Source: Candidatus Krumholzibacteriia bacterium | GTDB taxonomy: Bacteria; Krumholzibacteriota; Krumholzibacteriia; LZORAL124-64-63 | Reading direction: 5' to 3' | Assembly: GCA_014859985.1 (NCBI GenBank) | Contig: JACZKN010000218.1 | Location: 1-21,168, forward strand | DNA: 21,168 nucleotides | In this document: positions 1 through 8,649 of the stretch, in pieces | Numbering within the stretch: position 1 is the stretch's first letter | Layout of the letters: each line of letters opens with the position of its first letter | Program-made: the position numbers and the translations under genes | The notes under the pieces: model-generated | Databases searched by the model: none | What the model saw: only the letters and a program-made list of their open reading frames with translations | Told to the model about the DNA's origin: nothing

Positions 1-85
1 CTGCGGATCGGCGCGCTGGCGGTCGCCCTGCCGGCGCCGCCGACAGCGTCGCCGCCAGGGCGACCGCCAGCGCGCCGATCCGCAG
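1..85. repeat. Perfect 30-bp inverted repeat at the window edge
   Basis: Bases 1-30 are the exact reverse complement of bases 56-85, separated by a 25-bp spacer that itself contains a small CGAC/GTCG inverted repeat. The repeat begins at the first base of the window and could continue beyond it. It lies inside the signal-peptide region of the truncated minus-strand gene and has no T-tract, so it is a poor terminator candidate. A palindrome starting exactly at a sequence end is a common sign of an assembly or amplification fold-back, but a real hairpin cannot be excluded. Confidence 0.9.
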
Positions 86-157
86 GGCGTCGATCCGCAG
101 GGCGTCGATCCGCACGGCGTCGATCCGCACGGCGTCGATCCGATCCATCGGTTTCAT
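1..157 (-). CDS. Secreted protein, N-terminal fragment running off the left edge
   Basis: Only the first 52 codons are present, so the function cannot be named. The reading starts MKPMDRIDAV and continues with RIDA(V/L) units, then a hydrophobic stretch IGALAVALAATLSAA followed by APAG, which looks like a signal peptide with cleavage after APA. A GAAGG Shine-Dalgarno lies 8 nt before the ATG. The start is only 14 nt downstream of the stop of the giant secreted protein on the same strand, so the two are probably one transcription unit. Two oddities: the charged n-region is encoded by a 15-bp tandem repeat, and the last codons (RPPARRSA) fall in one arm of a perfect inverted repeat, so the residues after APAG could be an assembly fold-back and not real protein. 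What is seen is the start, the ribosome binding site and the leader; secretion is inferred. Confidence 0.55.
   Translation of the reverse strand, partial: MKPMDRIDAVRIDAVRIDALRIDALRIGALAVALAATLSAAPAGRPPARRSA
76..144. repeat. 15-bp in-frame tandem repeat, four units plus a partial fifth
   Basis: Units of the pattern CGATCCGCAGGGCGT start at 76, 91, 106 and 121, with a degenerate 9-bp remnant at 136. Units 1 and 2 are identical to each other, and units 3 and 4 are identical with one change (CAC for CAG), which suggests stepwise duplication. On the minus strand each unit encodes five residues, RIDA(V/L), in the n-region of the leader. Gain or loss of a unit would keep the frame. Confidence 0.85.
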
Positions 158-171
158 GGTGCCAGCCTTCA

Positions 172-3100
172 TCACTTCACCACCGCGATCTTGCGGCGGA
201 GGTCCATGCCGTTGCCGTGGACGCGGCAGATGTAGCCGCCGTTGGCCACGACCCGGCGGTCGCCGTTGGTGCCGTCCCAGGGATGGGTGACGAGCTCGCC
301 GGCGGTGACGGCCAGCTGCTCGCTGTGCACGACGTCGCCGTAGAGGTCGTAGATGGTCAGGGTGACCGTGCCGTTGGCCGGGGGCCGGAACATGATCATC
401 GTCGCGCCCTCCCGCGGGTTGAACGGGTTGGGGCGGTTGGTGATCTCGCGGTCGGTGTCCATGGCCTTGGCCGTGTAGAGGGTGACCGTCTGCACGTCCT
501 CGACCACGCCGCTGACCTCCTCCGCGAAGAAGCGGAGCGTGTGCAGGCCGGGCTCGGCATAGGCCGGGCCCAGGTCGGCCAGGGAGAAGGAGCCGCCGTA
601 GACGGCGAACGGCCGCGGCGGGTCGGCGACGTCGACGTCGACGAAGATGCTCTGGATGCCGCCCAGGTCCTCGGTGGTGGCGGCCAGCGAGATGCGGGTC
701 TCCGGCGTCACGTACCAGCCGTCGCGGAACGGCGAGGCGGCCGGGTCCAGGGACAGGGCCGTCACGGGGGGCCCCACGACGTCCAGCAGCAGCACGTCCG
801 ACAGCAGGGGGCCGGCCACCGCCTGCACCCGCACGTCGCGGGTGCCGTAGGGGGTGATGGCCAGTTCCACCGCGGCGCGGCCGTCGACGTCCGCCGCCAG
901 GGTGAAAGAGGTCAGGCGGCTGCTGCCCAGCCGGCCGTCGCCCCCGACGATGTCCACGGTCAGGGCCGTCTTCTGGACGGGGTTGCCGGCGGCGTCGGTG
1001 GCGCGCACGTGCAGGCGCGCGGTCTGTCCCGGGCGCAGCGGCCGGTCGAGCACATGGCCGGGGATGTCCTCGGCCCAGATGTCGAGCCTGGCCGCGGGCG
1101 CCGGCAGCACGGTGATGACGCCGCTGAAGGCCTGCTCGCCCGAGGCGTCGCCGACCTGCAGGAAGATGGTCTCGGCGCGGTCGTAGGTCTGGGCGGTGAA
1201 GGTGCGGATCCCGCCCGCGGTCGTGCCGACCGAATCGGCCAGGATGCCCGCCGGGGTCAGCGACCAGTCGGGGCGCGGCGAGTTGCCGCTGAAGGCCCGC
1301 AGGGAGAAGTTGCGGTCGTCGCTGGTCACCAGCTGGCCGGTGACGATGTCCACCCTTCTTACGTCCATGGCGAACGGCTCGCCCGCGATCACCGTGTCGG
1401 GCACGACGATGGCGTAGCGCACGCCCTCGGGCACGACCGTCAGCACGTCGCTGAAGGACTCGCGGCCCCGGTCGTCGCGGACGCGGATGACGATCTGCTC
1501 GCTGGTCGCGTAGTGCTGGCCGGCGATCACGGCCTCGCCGCCGACCAGGGTCCCCTTGCCGATGCCCAGGGTGTCGTGGGCGGTGCTGCGGTTCGGCAGC
1601 AGGGCGACCAGGGAGAACGTGCCGCCGGCGTTGATCCGTTCCCCGTTCTCCGGATTGACCAGGCGCACCGTCAGGCTGAAGGTGGCGGGCGGGCCGGCGG
1701 TCACCGTGGCCGGATCCGGCAGGATGACCCGGTACTCGGCCTCGTTCACCGGCACGTCCACGCGACCGGAGCCGACCGTCGGGTGCAGCCGATCGGTGGC
1801 GAAGACCGACACCAGGCCCGGGTTGCCCAGCACGATCTGCAGGTCGCGCACGCCGTTGACGAAGGGCGCGCCTGCGTCGCCGGCGTCGACCAGGTCGAGC
1901 TGGCCGCCGGAACTGCTGAGGGTGATCGCCCCGCCGGAGACGGCCTGGACCAGGTTCCAGTACTGGTCGACCGCCCGCACCGAGACCGTGAACGGCGCCT
2001 CGGCCTGCTGGGTCAAAGGCGCGCCGTCCTTGCCGTTGCCGGTCAACGCCCCGGGCACGGGCGTTTCGCCCGGTGCCACGATCTGGATGCGCTTGAAGCC
2101 GTCGGCCAGCAGGTGGCAGGTGTTGCTGATGCCCAGCACCCCGGTCGTGTCGGAGACCTGGATGAAGATGTCCTCGGCCCGGCTGTAGGCCTGGTTGATG
2201 GTGCGGGCGCCGCCGACGAGGATGCCCTGGGTGACCTGCACGCCGCCGGTGCCGGCCAGGCCGGTGCGGGCGCTCATGACCGCGACATTGAACAGCCTGT
2301 CCTGGGTGGTGACCCGCTGCCCGGTGTTGCTGTCCAGCAGCTCCACGACCAGGGGGAAGGTCGACGGCGGGCCGACCAGGGCGGTGTCGGGGATGGATAC
2401 GGCGTAGTAGAGCCCGCCGCTGTCCATCGCGATCACCGAACTGAAGGCCTCGCGGCCGAAGTCGTCGGTCACGCGGATGATGATGTCCTCGACCGTGCTG
2501 TAGCTCTGGGCGTTTAGCACGGCCGTCCCCCCGACGAGCTGCGCCTCGGGGATGCCGAGGCTGCCGTTGGCCGCCCCGCGGTTCGGCAGCAGCGGCGTCA
2601 GGTAGAAGCGGTTCATGGCCGTGGGCACCACGTTGCCGGTCACCGGGTCGATCAGCTTGACCGTGACCTGGAAGCCCGGCACCGGCCCGGTCGAGGCCGT
2701 GGCCGGGACGGTGATCTCGTACGCGTACGGCGGATCGACCGGGATGTGGCTGGACTGGGACGGCTTGTTGAGGTCGGCCTCGTCGTAGACCGTCACCGAG
2801 ACGGTGCCCTGGTCGGTGAGGTAGCCGTTGAAGGTGCGCCGGCCGTTGACGAACGGCACGTAGTTCTCCTGCGGGTTGCCGGGGTTGGCGAAGCTGTTGT
2901 CGCTCGCCACCAGGCGCAGCCTGCCGGTGCCGGTCGTGTCCGCCAGGTTCCAGTACTGGTCCACCGCGCGCACGGTCATGGGGAACAGCTCGCCCGAGCG
3001 CTGCACCAGCGGCGAACCGGTCTTGCCCGTGGCCTCGAAGGCCGGGATCCCGGCCTCGACCGTCTCGCCTGGCGCGACGATCTGCAGCCGCTTGTAGCCG

Positions 3101-6100
3101 TCGGCGCGGATGGCGAAGACCGAGCTTGACCCGCTGAGGCCCGTGGTGTCGGTCACGGTCACGTAGATGTTCTCGGCCCGGGTGTAGGTCTGCTGGAACG
3201 AGATCACGCCGTGGTCCAGCCGCTGGCTCGTGGTGCCGACGGCGCCCAGGCCGGGGCCGCCGAGGGCCGACATCACAGCCACGTTCAGGCGGCGGTCCTC
3301 GTCGACGACGGTGTGGGTGTCCACGTCGCGCAGCATGACCGAGACGGGGAAGGCGGCCGGCGGGCCCACCCGGGGCGCCGTGGCCGAGGTCATCGTCACC
3401 ACGTACTCGAGCCCGTTGGCTTGCATCTGGATGGTCGAGCTGTAGCTGCTGCGCCCGGCGGTGTCGGTGATCCACAGCACGATGTCCTCGACCGTGTCGT
3501 AGGCCTGGCCGGCGATGGTCACGCTGCCGCCCGAGAGCTGCCCGCTGGTGACCAGCAGGGTGCTGCTGGCCGGCTCGAGGTTGCTGCGCAGGGCTCGGAC
3601 GTTGAACCAGTTGTTGGCCGTGGGCATGGGGTCGCCGTTCTCGTCCACCAGTTCCACGGAGAAGCTGAAGGTCTGCGGCGGGCCCACGCGGGCCGTCGCG
3701 GGCGTGGTGATGCGGTAGCTGGCGCCCTGCTGCACCTGCACGGTCACCTGCTGGCCGGTGATGTCGGTGTTGTCCAGGGCCGACCCGGCCAGGGTCACGT
3801 AGCCGGTCGAGGTCAGGAACAGGGGCAGGGTCAGCTCGCCCGCCACCAGGGACTGGCCGTTGTTCAGCGGGTTGGTGTCGGTCAGCGAGTTGTCGTCGCT
3901 GGCGATCCACACGTGCTCGCTGCTGTTGTTGACCTGGTTCCAGAACTGGTCCACCGCGCGCACCCGCACGTCGAACTCGAGGCTCGCGGTCTGGGGGATG
4001 GGCGTGCCGGTCTTGCCGTCGGGCTCGGGGCCGCCCGGCTGGGCGGCCTCGCCCGGCAGCAGCACCATCAGGCGGGCGAACTGGCCCGGCGTGACGGCGA
4101 TGCGGCTGGTGTCGTTGATCGCCGGCGTGATGAGGTCGGCGGCGGTCAGGGCGTGGGCCGCGGCGGCCCGGAAGTAGAGGTCGAACTCGTCGCGCCCGCT
4201 CGGGTCCAGCGCGGTGTCGTTGGGCGTGATCATCTGGAAGTAGCTGCTGCTCTGGAAATGGATCTGCGGCTGCACCGGCACCTGGTTCCACCAGGCGTCG
4301 GTGGCGATCACCGTGGCCACGACGGGGTCGCCCGCGTTCACCGGCAGCGGCTCGCCCACCTTGCCGGGGGCGATGCCCGGGGTGTGGGTCTCGCCCGGCA
4401 GCAGCACGATCAGGTCGGCGTAGTCCTGGGCCTCGGCGAACACCGTGAAGGGGTTCGAGGCGTCGGAGTTGGCGTAGGTGTCCTCGCGCACGAACAGCTG
4501 CACGCCCTGGCCGGTGCGGGTGATGCGGATCGGCCCGCGCCAGGCGCCCCGGTAGCCGCCGCTGCCCAGGCCGGCGCCCATGTCGATCGACACCGGCGTC
4601 AGGATGCCCGAGCCGTGGCTGACGTACAGGGTGACCTGCTCGGTGTAGTCGTTGATGTGGTTGCCGAAGACGTCCCGCGCGATCACGGTCACGTTGGGCA
4701 GCAGCGAGCCCGCGCGGTGGTCCGGGATCGGCGCCAGCGCGTCGGCCGGCGTCGGGTTGGTGCGGTTGTTGATGCCGATGTCGAAGTGGTCGATGACGCC
4801 GGCCTTCAGCGGGATCGTGGCGAAGGCGCCCACGGCGCTGCCGTTGTCGTCGACGCGCACGGTCTGGTGGTTCGGATCGGCCAGGGTGATCAGGGTCACC
4901 TGGAAGTTGCCGCTGTTGGTGGCGATGGCCTGGGGATTGACCGGCAGCACGGCGGCGAGGTCGCTGCTGGAGAAGTCCATGGCCAACGGCAGCACGGGGT
5001 CGAAGTCGCTGACCGGGTTCCAGAAGGGGTCCGTGGCGTAGACGCGCACGTTGAAGGGCACGCCGGCGTCCTGGACGCTGGGCTGGCCGGTCTTGCCGTC
5101 GTCCTCGATGCTGTCGAAGATGCCGGGATCGAGCAGCTCGCCCGGCGCGGCGACGACCATCCGCGCGTACGGCGCCGGCGAGACCTGCACCGGGCTCGAG
5201 TCGTTGGGCTGGATGCCCGACGACGCTGCGCGCAGGTACTGGAGCTGGTCGGCCGAACGCAGCACGACGCGCGCGCTGGTGGCGTTGCTGATGGTCATCA
5301 CGTTGCCCGGGTAGTCGGGCATGGCGAACCAGCCCGACGGGCAGCTGAAGGTCACGTTGCGGGTGCCGGGGGCCAGGTTGTTGTAGCGGTCGACCGGGCG
5401 GATCTCCATGCTCGTGATCACCTGGCCGGCGACGACGGCGTTGGGCGACCCCTGGTTGCCGCTGAAGTCCGCGTCGTTCAGGCCGTTGACCCAGGTCTCG
5501 CCCGGGAACGACATCAGGATCTTCTCGCAGGGCCCGGCGTTGACCTGGAACGCCGGCGACTCGCCGACGACGCCCGCGTCGACGATCAGGCGGGCGCTGA
5601 AGCCGCGCTTGGTCACCTGCACCAGGGCGTCGAGCCGGCCGTCGGTGAAGGTCGCGTTGTTGGTCAGGATGTAGTCGGCGCTCTCGTCGGCGGCGCCGAT
5701 GCGCACGCGCAGGCTGACCGCGCCGTTGAGGGGGAACACGTTGTCGGCCCCGTCGCGGGCGATGATCCGGATGTTGAAGGGGATCGTGGTCACCTGCGGG
5801 TCGGCGGGGTTCCAGACGCCGCTGTCGAACTCGAAGTGGTGCAGGCCCTGGGGGTTGATGACGACGTCGCTGCGGCTGGTGGCCGCGACGGCGCCCGACG
5901 CGGTGACCGTCACGCGGGTCGTGCCCGAGCGGATCAGGGTCGCGCTGAGCGCCGACTCCGGGTTGCCGCCCATGACCCCGCCGCCGGGCAACACGACGCC
6001 GCCGTTGGGGTCGTCGCTGGTCCAGGCCAAAGCGGGCAGGGGCGCCGGCTCGATGGGGTTCCAGCGCTGGTCGGTGGCGTAGACGCTCAGGCCGCCGAAG

Positions 6101-6945
6101 CTCTGGCCGGAGGTCTGGCTGCTGGGGATGCCGGACTTGCCGGGGCTGACGCCCGGGGTCAGGCTTTCGCCCGGCAGCAGCAGGACGACGGTGGCCAGCG
6201 GGCCGGGCCGCAGGGGCGTGACGGTGGCGGTGCCCCGGGCGGCGACGGCTTGGCCGGGGTAGACGACCGAGTTGACGGCGGTCAACTGGTTTTCGCGCGT
6301 GACCGGATCGGTGCCCCAGAAGGTCACCGGCACCGTGGCGGCACCCAGGTTGAAGGCCCCACCGGAGACGGCGAGGGTCGGGCCGCTGGGGAAGTTGCCG
6401 ATCAGCGCATCCAGGGTCAGGTCGTCGCGGAAGTTCAGCACGGCCACGCCCGCGGCGTCGCGGGCGGTGATGGTCACGGGCACGGCCTGGTCGATGAACT
6501 TGTCCCCCGCCGGCATGGTCAAGTCAAAGCGGTGGACATAGTTGTAGCAGTTGAGCTCGACGGTCGCCGCGGGCACCGAGCCGTCGTCGGCATCGACCAC
6601 GCGCAGGCGCACGGGCTGACCCGCGGCCAGGAAGCGCACGTTGTCGAACTGGAACTCCCCGCCGGACAGGTAGCGGGACGGGGGCAGGACCGCGGCGACG
6701 TCCGGCGACTGCAGTTGGGCGTGGATGAAGTTGGCGTTGACGTCGGTGGTGCCGTCGGCGTTGACCGCGCGCACGTTGACGCTGAAGTCGGTCTCGACCG
6801 TGACCGCCGGCCGTCCCGCAACCACGTGGGGGTTGACGACGGTGATCTCGAGGTAGTCGAAGGCCGCGGCGTCGGCGGCGGCCAGCAGGCCGGCCAGCAC
6901 GGCGAGCGCCAGCGTCCCTCTCTTGATACCGTTCATTCGCTGCAT
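172..6945 (-). CDS. Giant secreted multi-Ig repeat protein with FlgD-like C-terminal domain
   Basis: About 2257 aa, probably an exported surface or extracellular structural protein; no catalytic domain is visible. I chose the start MQRMNGIKRG because AGAGG precedes it by 4 nt and a signal peptide ending ADAAA follows; ATGs at 6981 and 6978 lack a Shine-Dalgarno. Module A (PGE...PG...GKxGxP...VRAxDxxWN) begins near residues 252, 475, 595, 844, 958, 1286 and 1619, with a worn copy at 1953. Module B (Y-x-I/V...VGPP...F) begins near 1077, 1181, 1409, 1514, 1738 and 1844. From 958 to 1952 the order is A-B-B three times. An OmpL47-like Ig segment (about 2050-2150) and a FlgD-like domain with NPFNP at 2173 and C-terminal RKIAVVK close the protein. 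The FlgD-like domain may act as a sorting or anchoring module, which is inference. The frame is intact throughout. Confidence 0.88.
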   Translation of the reverse strand: MQRMNGIKRGTLALAVLAGLLAAADAAAFDYLEITVVNPHVVAGRPAVTVETDFSVNVRAVNADGTTDVNANFIHAQLQSPDVAAVLPPSRYLSGGEFQFDNVRFLAAGQPVRLRVVDADDGSVPAATVELNCYNYVHRFDLTMPAGDKFIDQAVPVTITARDAAGVAVLNFRDDLTLDALIGNFPSGPTLAVSGGAFNLGAATVPVTFWGTDPVTRENQLTAVNSVVYPGQAVAARGTATVTPLRPGPLATVVLLLPGESLTPGVSPGKSGIPSSQTSGQSFGGLSVYATDQRWNPIEPAPLPALAWTSDDPNGGVVLPGGGVMGGNPESALSATLIRSGTTRVTVTASGAVAATSRSDVVINPQGLHHFEFDSGVWNPADPQVTTIPFNIRIIARDGADNVFPLNGAVSLRVRIGAADESADYILTNNATFTDGRLDALVQVTKRGFSARLIVDAGVVGESPAFQVNAGPCEKILMSFPGETWVNGLNDADFSGNQGSPNAVVAGQVITSMEIRPVDRYNNLAPGTRNVTFSCPSGWFAMPDYPGNVMTISNATSARVVLRSADQLQYLRAASSGIQPNDSSPVQVSPAPYARMVVAAPGELLDPGIFDSIEDDGKTGQPSVQDAGVPFNVRVYATDPFWNPVSDFDPVLPLAMDFSSSDLAAVLPVNPQAIATNSGNFQVTLITLADPNHQTVRVDDNGSAVGAFATIPLKAGVIDHFDIGINNRTNPTPADALAPIPDHRAGSLLPNVTVIARDVFGNHINDYTEQVTLYVSHGSGILTPVSIDMGAGLGSGGYRGAWRGPIRITRTGQGVQLFVREDTYANSDASNPFTVFAEAQDYADLIVLLPGETHTPGIAPGKVGEPLPVNAGDPVVATVIATDAWWNQVPVQPQIHFQSSSYFQMITPNDTALDPSGRDEFDLYFRAAAAHALTAADLITPAINDTSRIAVTPGQFARLMVLLPGEAAQPGGPEPDGKTGTPIPQTASLEFDVRVRAVDQFWNQVNNSSEHVWIASDDNSLTDTNPLNNGQSLVAGELTLPLFLTSTGYVTLAGSALDNTDITGQQVTVQVQQGASYRITTPATARVGPPQTFSFSVELVDENGDPMPTANNWFNVRALRSNLEPASSTLLVTSGQLSGGSVTIAGQAYDTVEDIVLWITDTAGRSSYSSTIQMQANGLEYVVTMTSATAPRVGPPAAFPVSVMLRDVDTHTVVDEDRRLNVAVMSALGGPGLGAVGTTSQRLDHGVISFQQTYTRAENIYVTVTDTTGLSGSSSVFAIRADGYKRLQIVAPGETVEAGIPAFEATGKTGSPLVQRSGELFPMTVRAVDQYWNLADTTGTGRLRLVASDNSFANPGNPQENYVPFVNGRRTFNGYLTDQGTVSVTVYDEADLNKPSQSSHIPVDPPYAYEITVPATASTGPVPGFQVTVKLIDPVTGNVVPTAMNRFYLTPLLPNRGAANGSLGIPEAQLVGGTAVLNAQSYSTVEDIIIRVTDDFGREAFSSVIAMDSGGLYYAVSIPDTALVGPPSTFPLVVELLDSNTGQRVTTQDRLFNVAVMSARTGLAGTGGVQVTQGILVGGARTINQAYSRAEDIFIQVSDTTGVLGISNTCHLLADGFKRIQIVAPGETPVPGALTGNGKDGAPLTQQAEAPFTVSVRAVDQYWNLVQAVSGGAITLSSSGGQLDLVDAGDAGAPFVNGVRDLQIVLGNPGLVSVFATDRLHPTVGSGRVDVPVNEAEYRVILPDPATVTAGPPATFSLTVRLVNPENGERINAGGTFSLVALLPNRSTAHDTLGIGKGTLVGGEAVIAGQHYATSEQIVIRVRDDRGRESFSDVLTVVPEGVRYAIVVPDTVIAGEPFAMDVRRVDIVTGQLVTSDDRNFSLRAFSGNSPRPDWSLTPAGILADSVGTTAGGIRTFTAQTYDRAETIFLQVGDASGEQAFSGVITVLPAPAARLDIWAEDIPGHVLDRPLRPGQTARLHVRATDAAGNPVQKTALTVDIVGGDGRLGSSRLTSFTLAADVDGRAAVELAITPYGTRDVRVQAVAGPLLSDVLLLDVVGPPVTALSLDPAASPFRDGWYVTPETRISLAATTEDLGGIQSIFVDVDVADPPRPFAVYGGSFSLADLGPAYAEPGLHTLRFFAEEVSGVVEDVQTVTLYTAKAMDTDREITNRPNPFNPREGATMIMFRPPANGTVTLTIYDLYGDVVHSEQLAVTAGELVTHPWDGTNGDRRVVANGGYICRVHGNGMDLRRKIAVVK
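1090..4074 (-). repeat. Three tandem ~1-kb A-B-B supermodules in the giant protein gene
   Basis: The coding sequence repeats with a period of 984, 999 and 1002 bp, starting at 4074, 3090 and 2091 (minus strand). Each unit encodes one A module and two B modules. The first B of each unit ends with ...LLPN/...RSN then a (V/S)xD(I/V) strand and a (T/D)D..GR(E/S) turn. The second carries NVAVMS or its equivalent and then leads back into the next A module (KRxQIVAPGE). At DNA level the A modules share GGTTCCAG-TACTGGTC-type sequence, seen at 1953, 2946 and 3936. Confidence 0.85.
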
Positions 6946-7247
6946 CACGCCTCTGCTTCGCTTGATGGATATTGCCATCATCCGGGACCGGGACCGTGCA
7001 AGCTGCCCTGCACCGGGCGCGGTAACCGACGATTCGGGGCGATTCCGGCCACTCCCGCGCGCCCCCGGCAGGGGACCGCAAGGCGTATGCCATGGCCGGG
7101 GATTCCCCGGCGTGCCCCGCCGGGGCGCATGATGGCGGGCGGGGGTCGCCGTCCGGGCGCGCGAACACGCGCTCCCGGGGTCCCCGGGGCCGGGGGACGG
7201 ACCGCTTCCCGCTGGCGCGGCCACCGGCCGCAGGCCATCATTCGCCC
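6946..7247. other. Divergent intergenic region with three short GC palindromes
   Basis: This 302-bp spacer separates the giant secreted protein (minus) from the MFS transporter (plus) and must hold both promoters, but I find no convincing -35/-10 pair for either. It contains three near-contiguous odd-length palindromes. They lie at 7095-7111 (arms GCCGGGGA/TCCCCGGC), 7114-7126 (GCCCCG/CGGGGC) and 7174-7188 (CCCGGGG/CCCCGGG), each with a single central base. They could be operators or simple GC-rich chance. No gene is seen in it. Confidence 0.6.
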
Positions 7248-8549
7248 ATGACCACCGCCAGCCCCCAAGCCGCCGCCCTGGCCCTGGAGCGCCTGACCGT
7301 CCGCCGCTACCTGCTGGGCATGGTGGCCCAGGGCGCGTGGTGGGCCGGGTACATCCTGTTCCCCTTCGTGCTGGGCAAATCGCTGGCGGCGCCGGGTTGG
7401 CTGGTCACCGTGTCGGTGACCATGGAGACGACGGCCATGCTGGCGGCCCTCTACTGGGGCCACCTGCTGGCCAAGGGCGGCCGCCGGCGCTGGCTGTTCT
7501 GGGGCGGCCTGGGCGGGCGCGTGGCCCTGCTGCTGATGCTGGCGGTGCGCACGCCGCTGCAGTTCGTGCTGCTGCTGGGGCCGGTGTACTTCTTCCTGGC
7601 GCTGATCTACCCGGCCCAGAACGGGATCCTGCAGGCCAACATCCGGCCCGAGCGGCGAGGAGCCGTGTTCGGCTGGGGGGCGCTGGTCTCGAACCTGACC
7701 GCGGCCGTCACCAGCCTGGTGGTCGGCCGCGTGCTGGACGCCGACCCGGCCAGCTTCGGCAAGGTGTACGCGGTGCTCGGGCTGGTGGGCTTCCTGTATC
7801 CGCTGACCCTGTCCCGCCTGCCGCGCCCGGCCCACGATCCGACCCCCGACCCCACGGGGGTGTTCTTCACAGTACCGCGCCTGCCCTTGGGACCGATCCG
7901 CTGGGGCCGCCTGGCGGGCGCGCTGGTGCTGCCGTTCCGCGAGGCGGCGGCCACCTTCGGCCGCGACCGCGCCTACTTCTGGTACGAGATGAACTTCATG
8001 ATCTACGGCACCTCGTTCCTGATGCTGGGCCCGGTGGTGCCGCTCTACTTCGTCAACGAGCTGGACCTCAGCTACCAGGCCATCAGCTCGGCGCGCGTGC
8101 TGATCGCCACCACCGGCGTGGCGCTGCTGAGTCCCCTGTCGGGAAGGCTGATGGACCGGCTGCACCCGGTCGGGCTGTCCACGATCTCCTACGCCACCCT
8201 TAGCGCCTTCCCGGCCATGCTGGCCCTGATCAGCGTGTTCTTCCCGGACCGGCCGGAGCTGGGGGCGTACCTGGCGTTCGCGGTCTACTCGCTGGGCATG
8301 GCCGGGGTCAACGTCACCTGGAATGTGGGGTCGATCGCGTTCGCGCCCGAGGGGCAGGGGGGCCACTACCAGGGGATCCACGTGGCGCTGGTGGGCATCC
8401 GCGGGTTGATCGGCCCGGCCCTGGGCTTTGCGGTGTACCGGCTGCTGGGCTACCAGGGCGTGTTCCTGGCGGCGGTGCTGATCTTCCTGGCGGCGTCGGG
8501 CAGCTCGGCGCTGCTGGGAAGGTGGATGGGGCGGCGGGCGGGGGCCTGA
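7248..8549 (+). CDS. Major facilitator superfamily (MFS) transporter
   Basis: A 433-aa integral inner-membrane protein with about 12 hydrophobic segments in two halves, joined by a cytoplasmic loop rich in Pro and Arg around residues 185-235. Visible helices include the regions YLLGMVAQGAWWAGYILF, FVLLLGPVYFFLALIYPA and YGTSFLMLGPVVPLYFV. The first half has the basic AKGGRRRW loop between helices 2 and 3, where MFS proteins carry their conserved motif A. The second half has a comparable loop, SGRLMDRLHP. The substrate cannot be read from the sequence. The start MTTASPQ is the first Met next to the helical core; the frame is open 52 codons further upstream, but that part is Arg/Gly/Pro-rich non-protein-like sequence. 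No good Shine-Dalgarno is seen. A co-oriented exported peptidase begins 100 bp downstream. Confidence 0.85.
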   Translation: MTTASPQAAALALERLTVRRYLLGMVAQGAWWAGYILFPFVLGKSLAAPGWLVTVSVTMETTAMLAALYWGHLLAKGGRRRWLFWGGLGGRVALLLMLAVRTPLQFVLLLGPVYFFLALIYPAQNGILQANIRPERRGAVFGWGALVSNLTAAVTSLVVGRVLDADPASFGKVYAVLGLVGFLYPLTLSRLPRPAHDPTPDPTGVFFTVPRLPLGPIRWGRLAGALVLPFREAAATFGRDRAYFWYEMNFMIYGTSFLMLGPVVPLYFVNELDLSYQAISSARVLIATTGVALLSPLSGRLMDRLHPVGLSTISYATLSAFPAMLALISVFFPDRPELGAYLAFAVYSLGMAGVNVTWNVGSIAFAPEGQGGHYQGIHVALVGIRGLIGPALGFAVYRLLGYQGVFLAAVLIFLAASGSSALLGRWMGRRAGA

Positions 8550-8649
8550 GTCCGGGAACCGCCGTGGCCGTGGCCGGGTTGGACCTGCTGGTGCGGCGGG
8601 GGCGCGCTGCCGGCATCCTTGCGGGGATCGCGGTGAGGAAGGCGGAATC

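Noticed and set aside
1..85. Left-edge palindrome as a hairpin telomere of a linear replicon
   Set aside because: It lies within a signal-peptide coding sequence and there is no telomere resolvase or other replicon gene; fold-back artefact or coding hairpin is simpler.
172..460. NPFNP C-terminal domain as proof of a type IX secretion signal
   Set aside because: It resembles both the FlgD-like Ig domain and T9SS sorting domains; no T9SS component is in the window, so only the FlgD-like label is used.
217..7251. Long plus-strand open frames (up to 1346 codons) opposite the giant secreted protein
   Set aside because: Their translations are Gly/Arg/Val/His/Asp-rich without domains; they are antisense shadows of GC-rich codons. 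The minus-strand frame has a signal peptide, repeats and a FlgD-like end.
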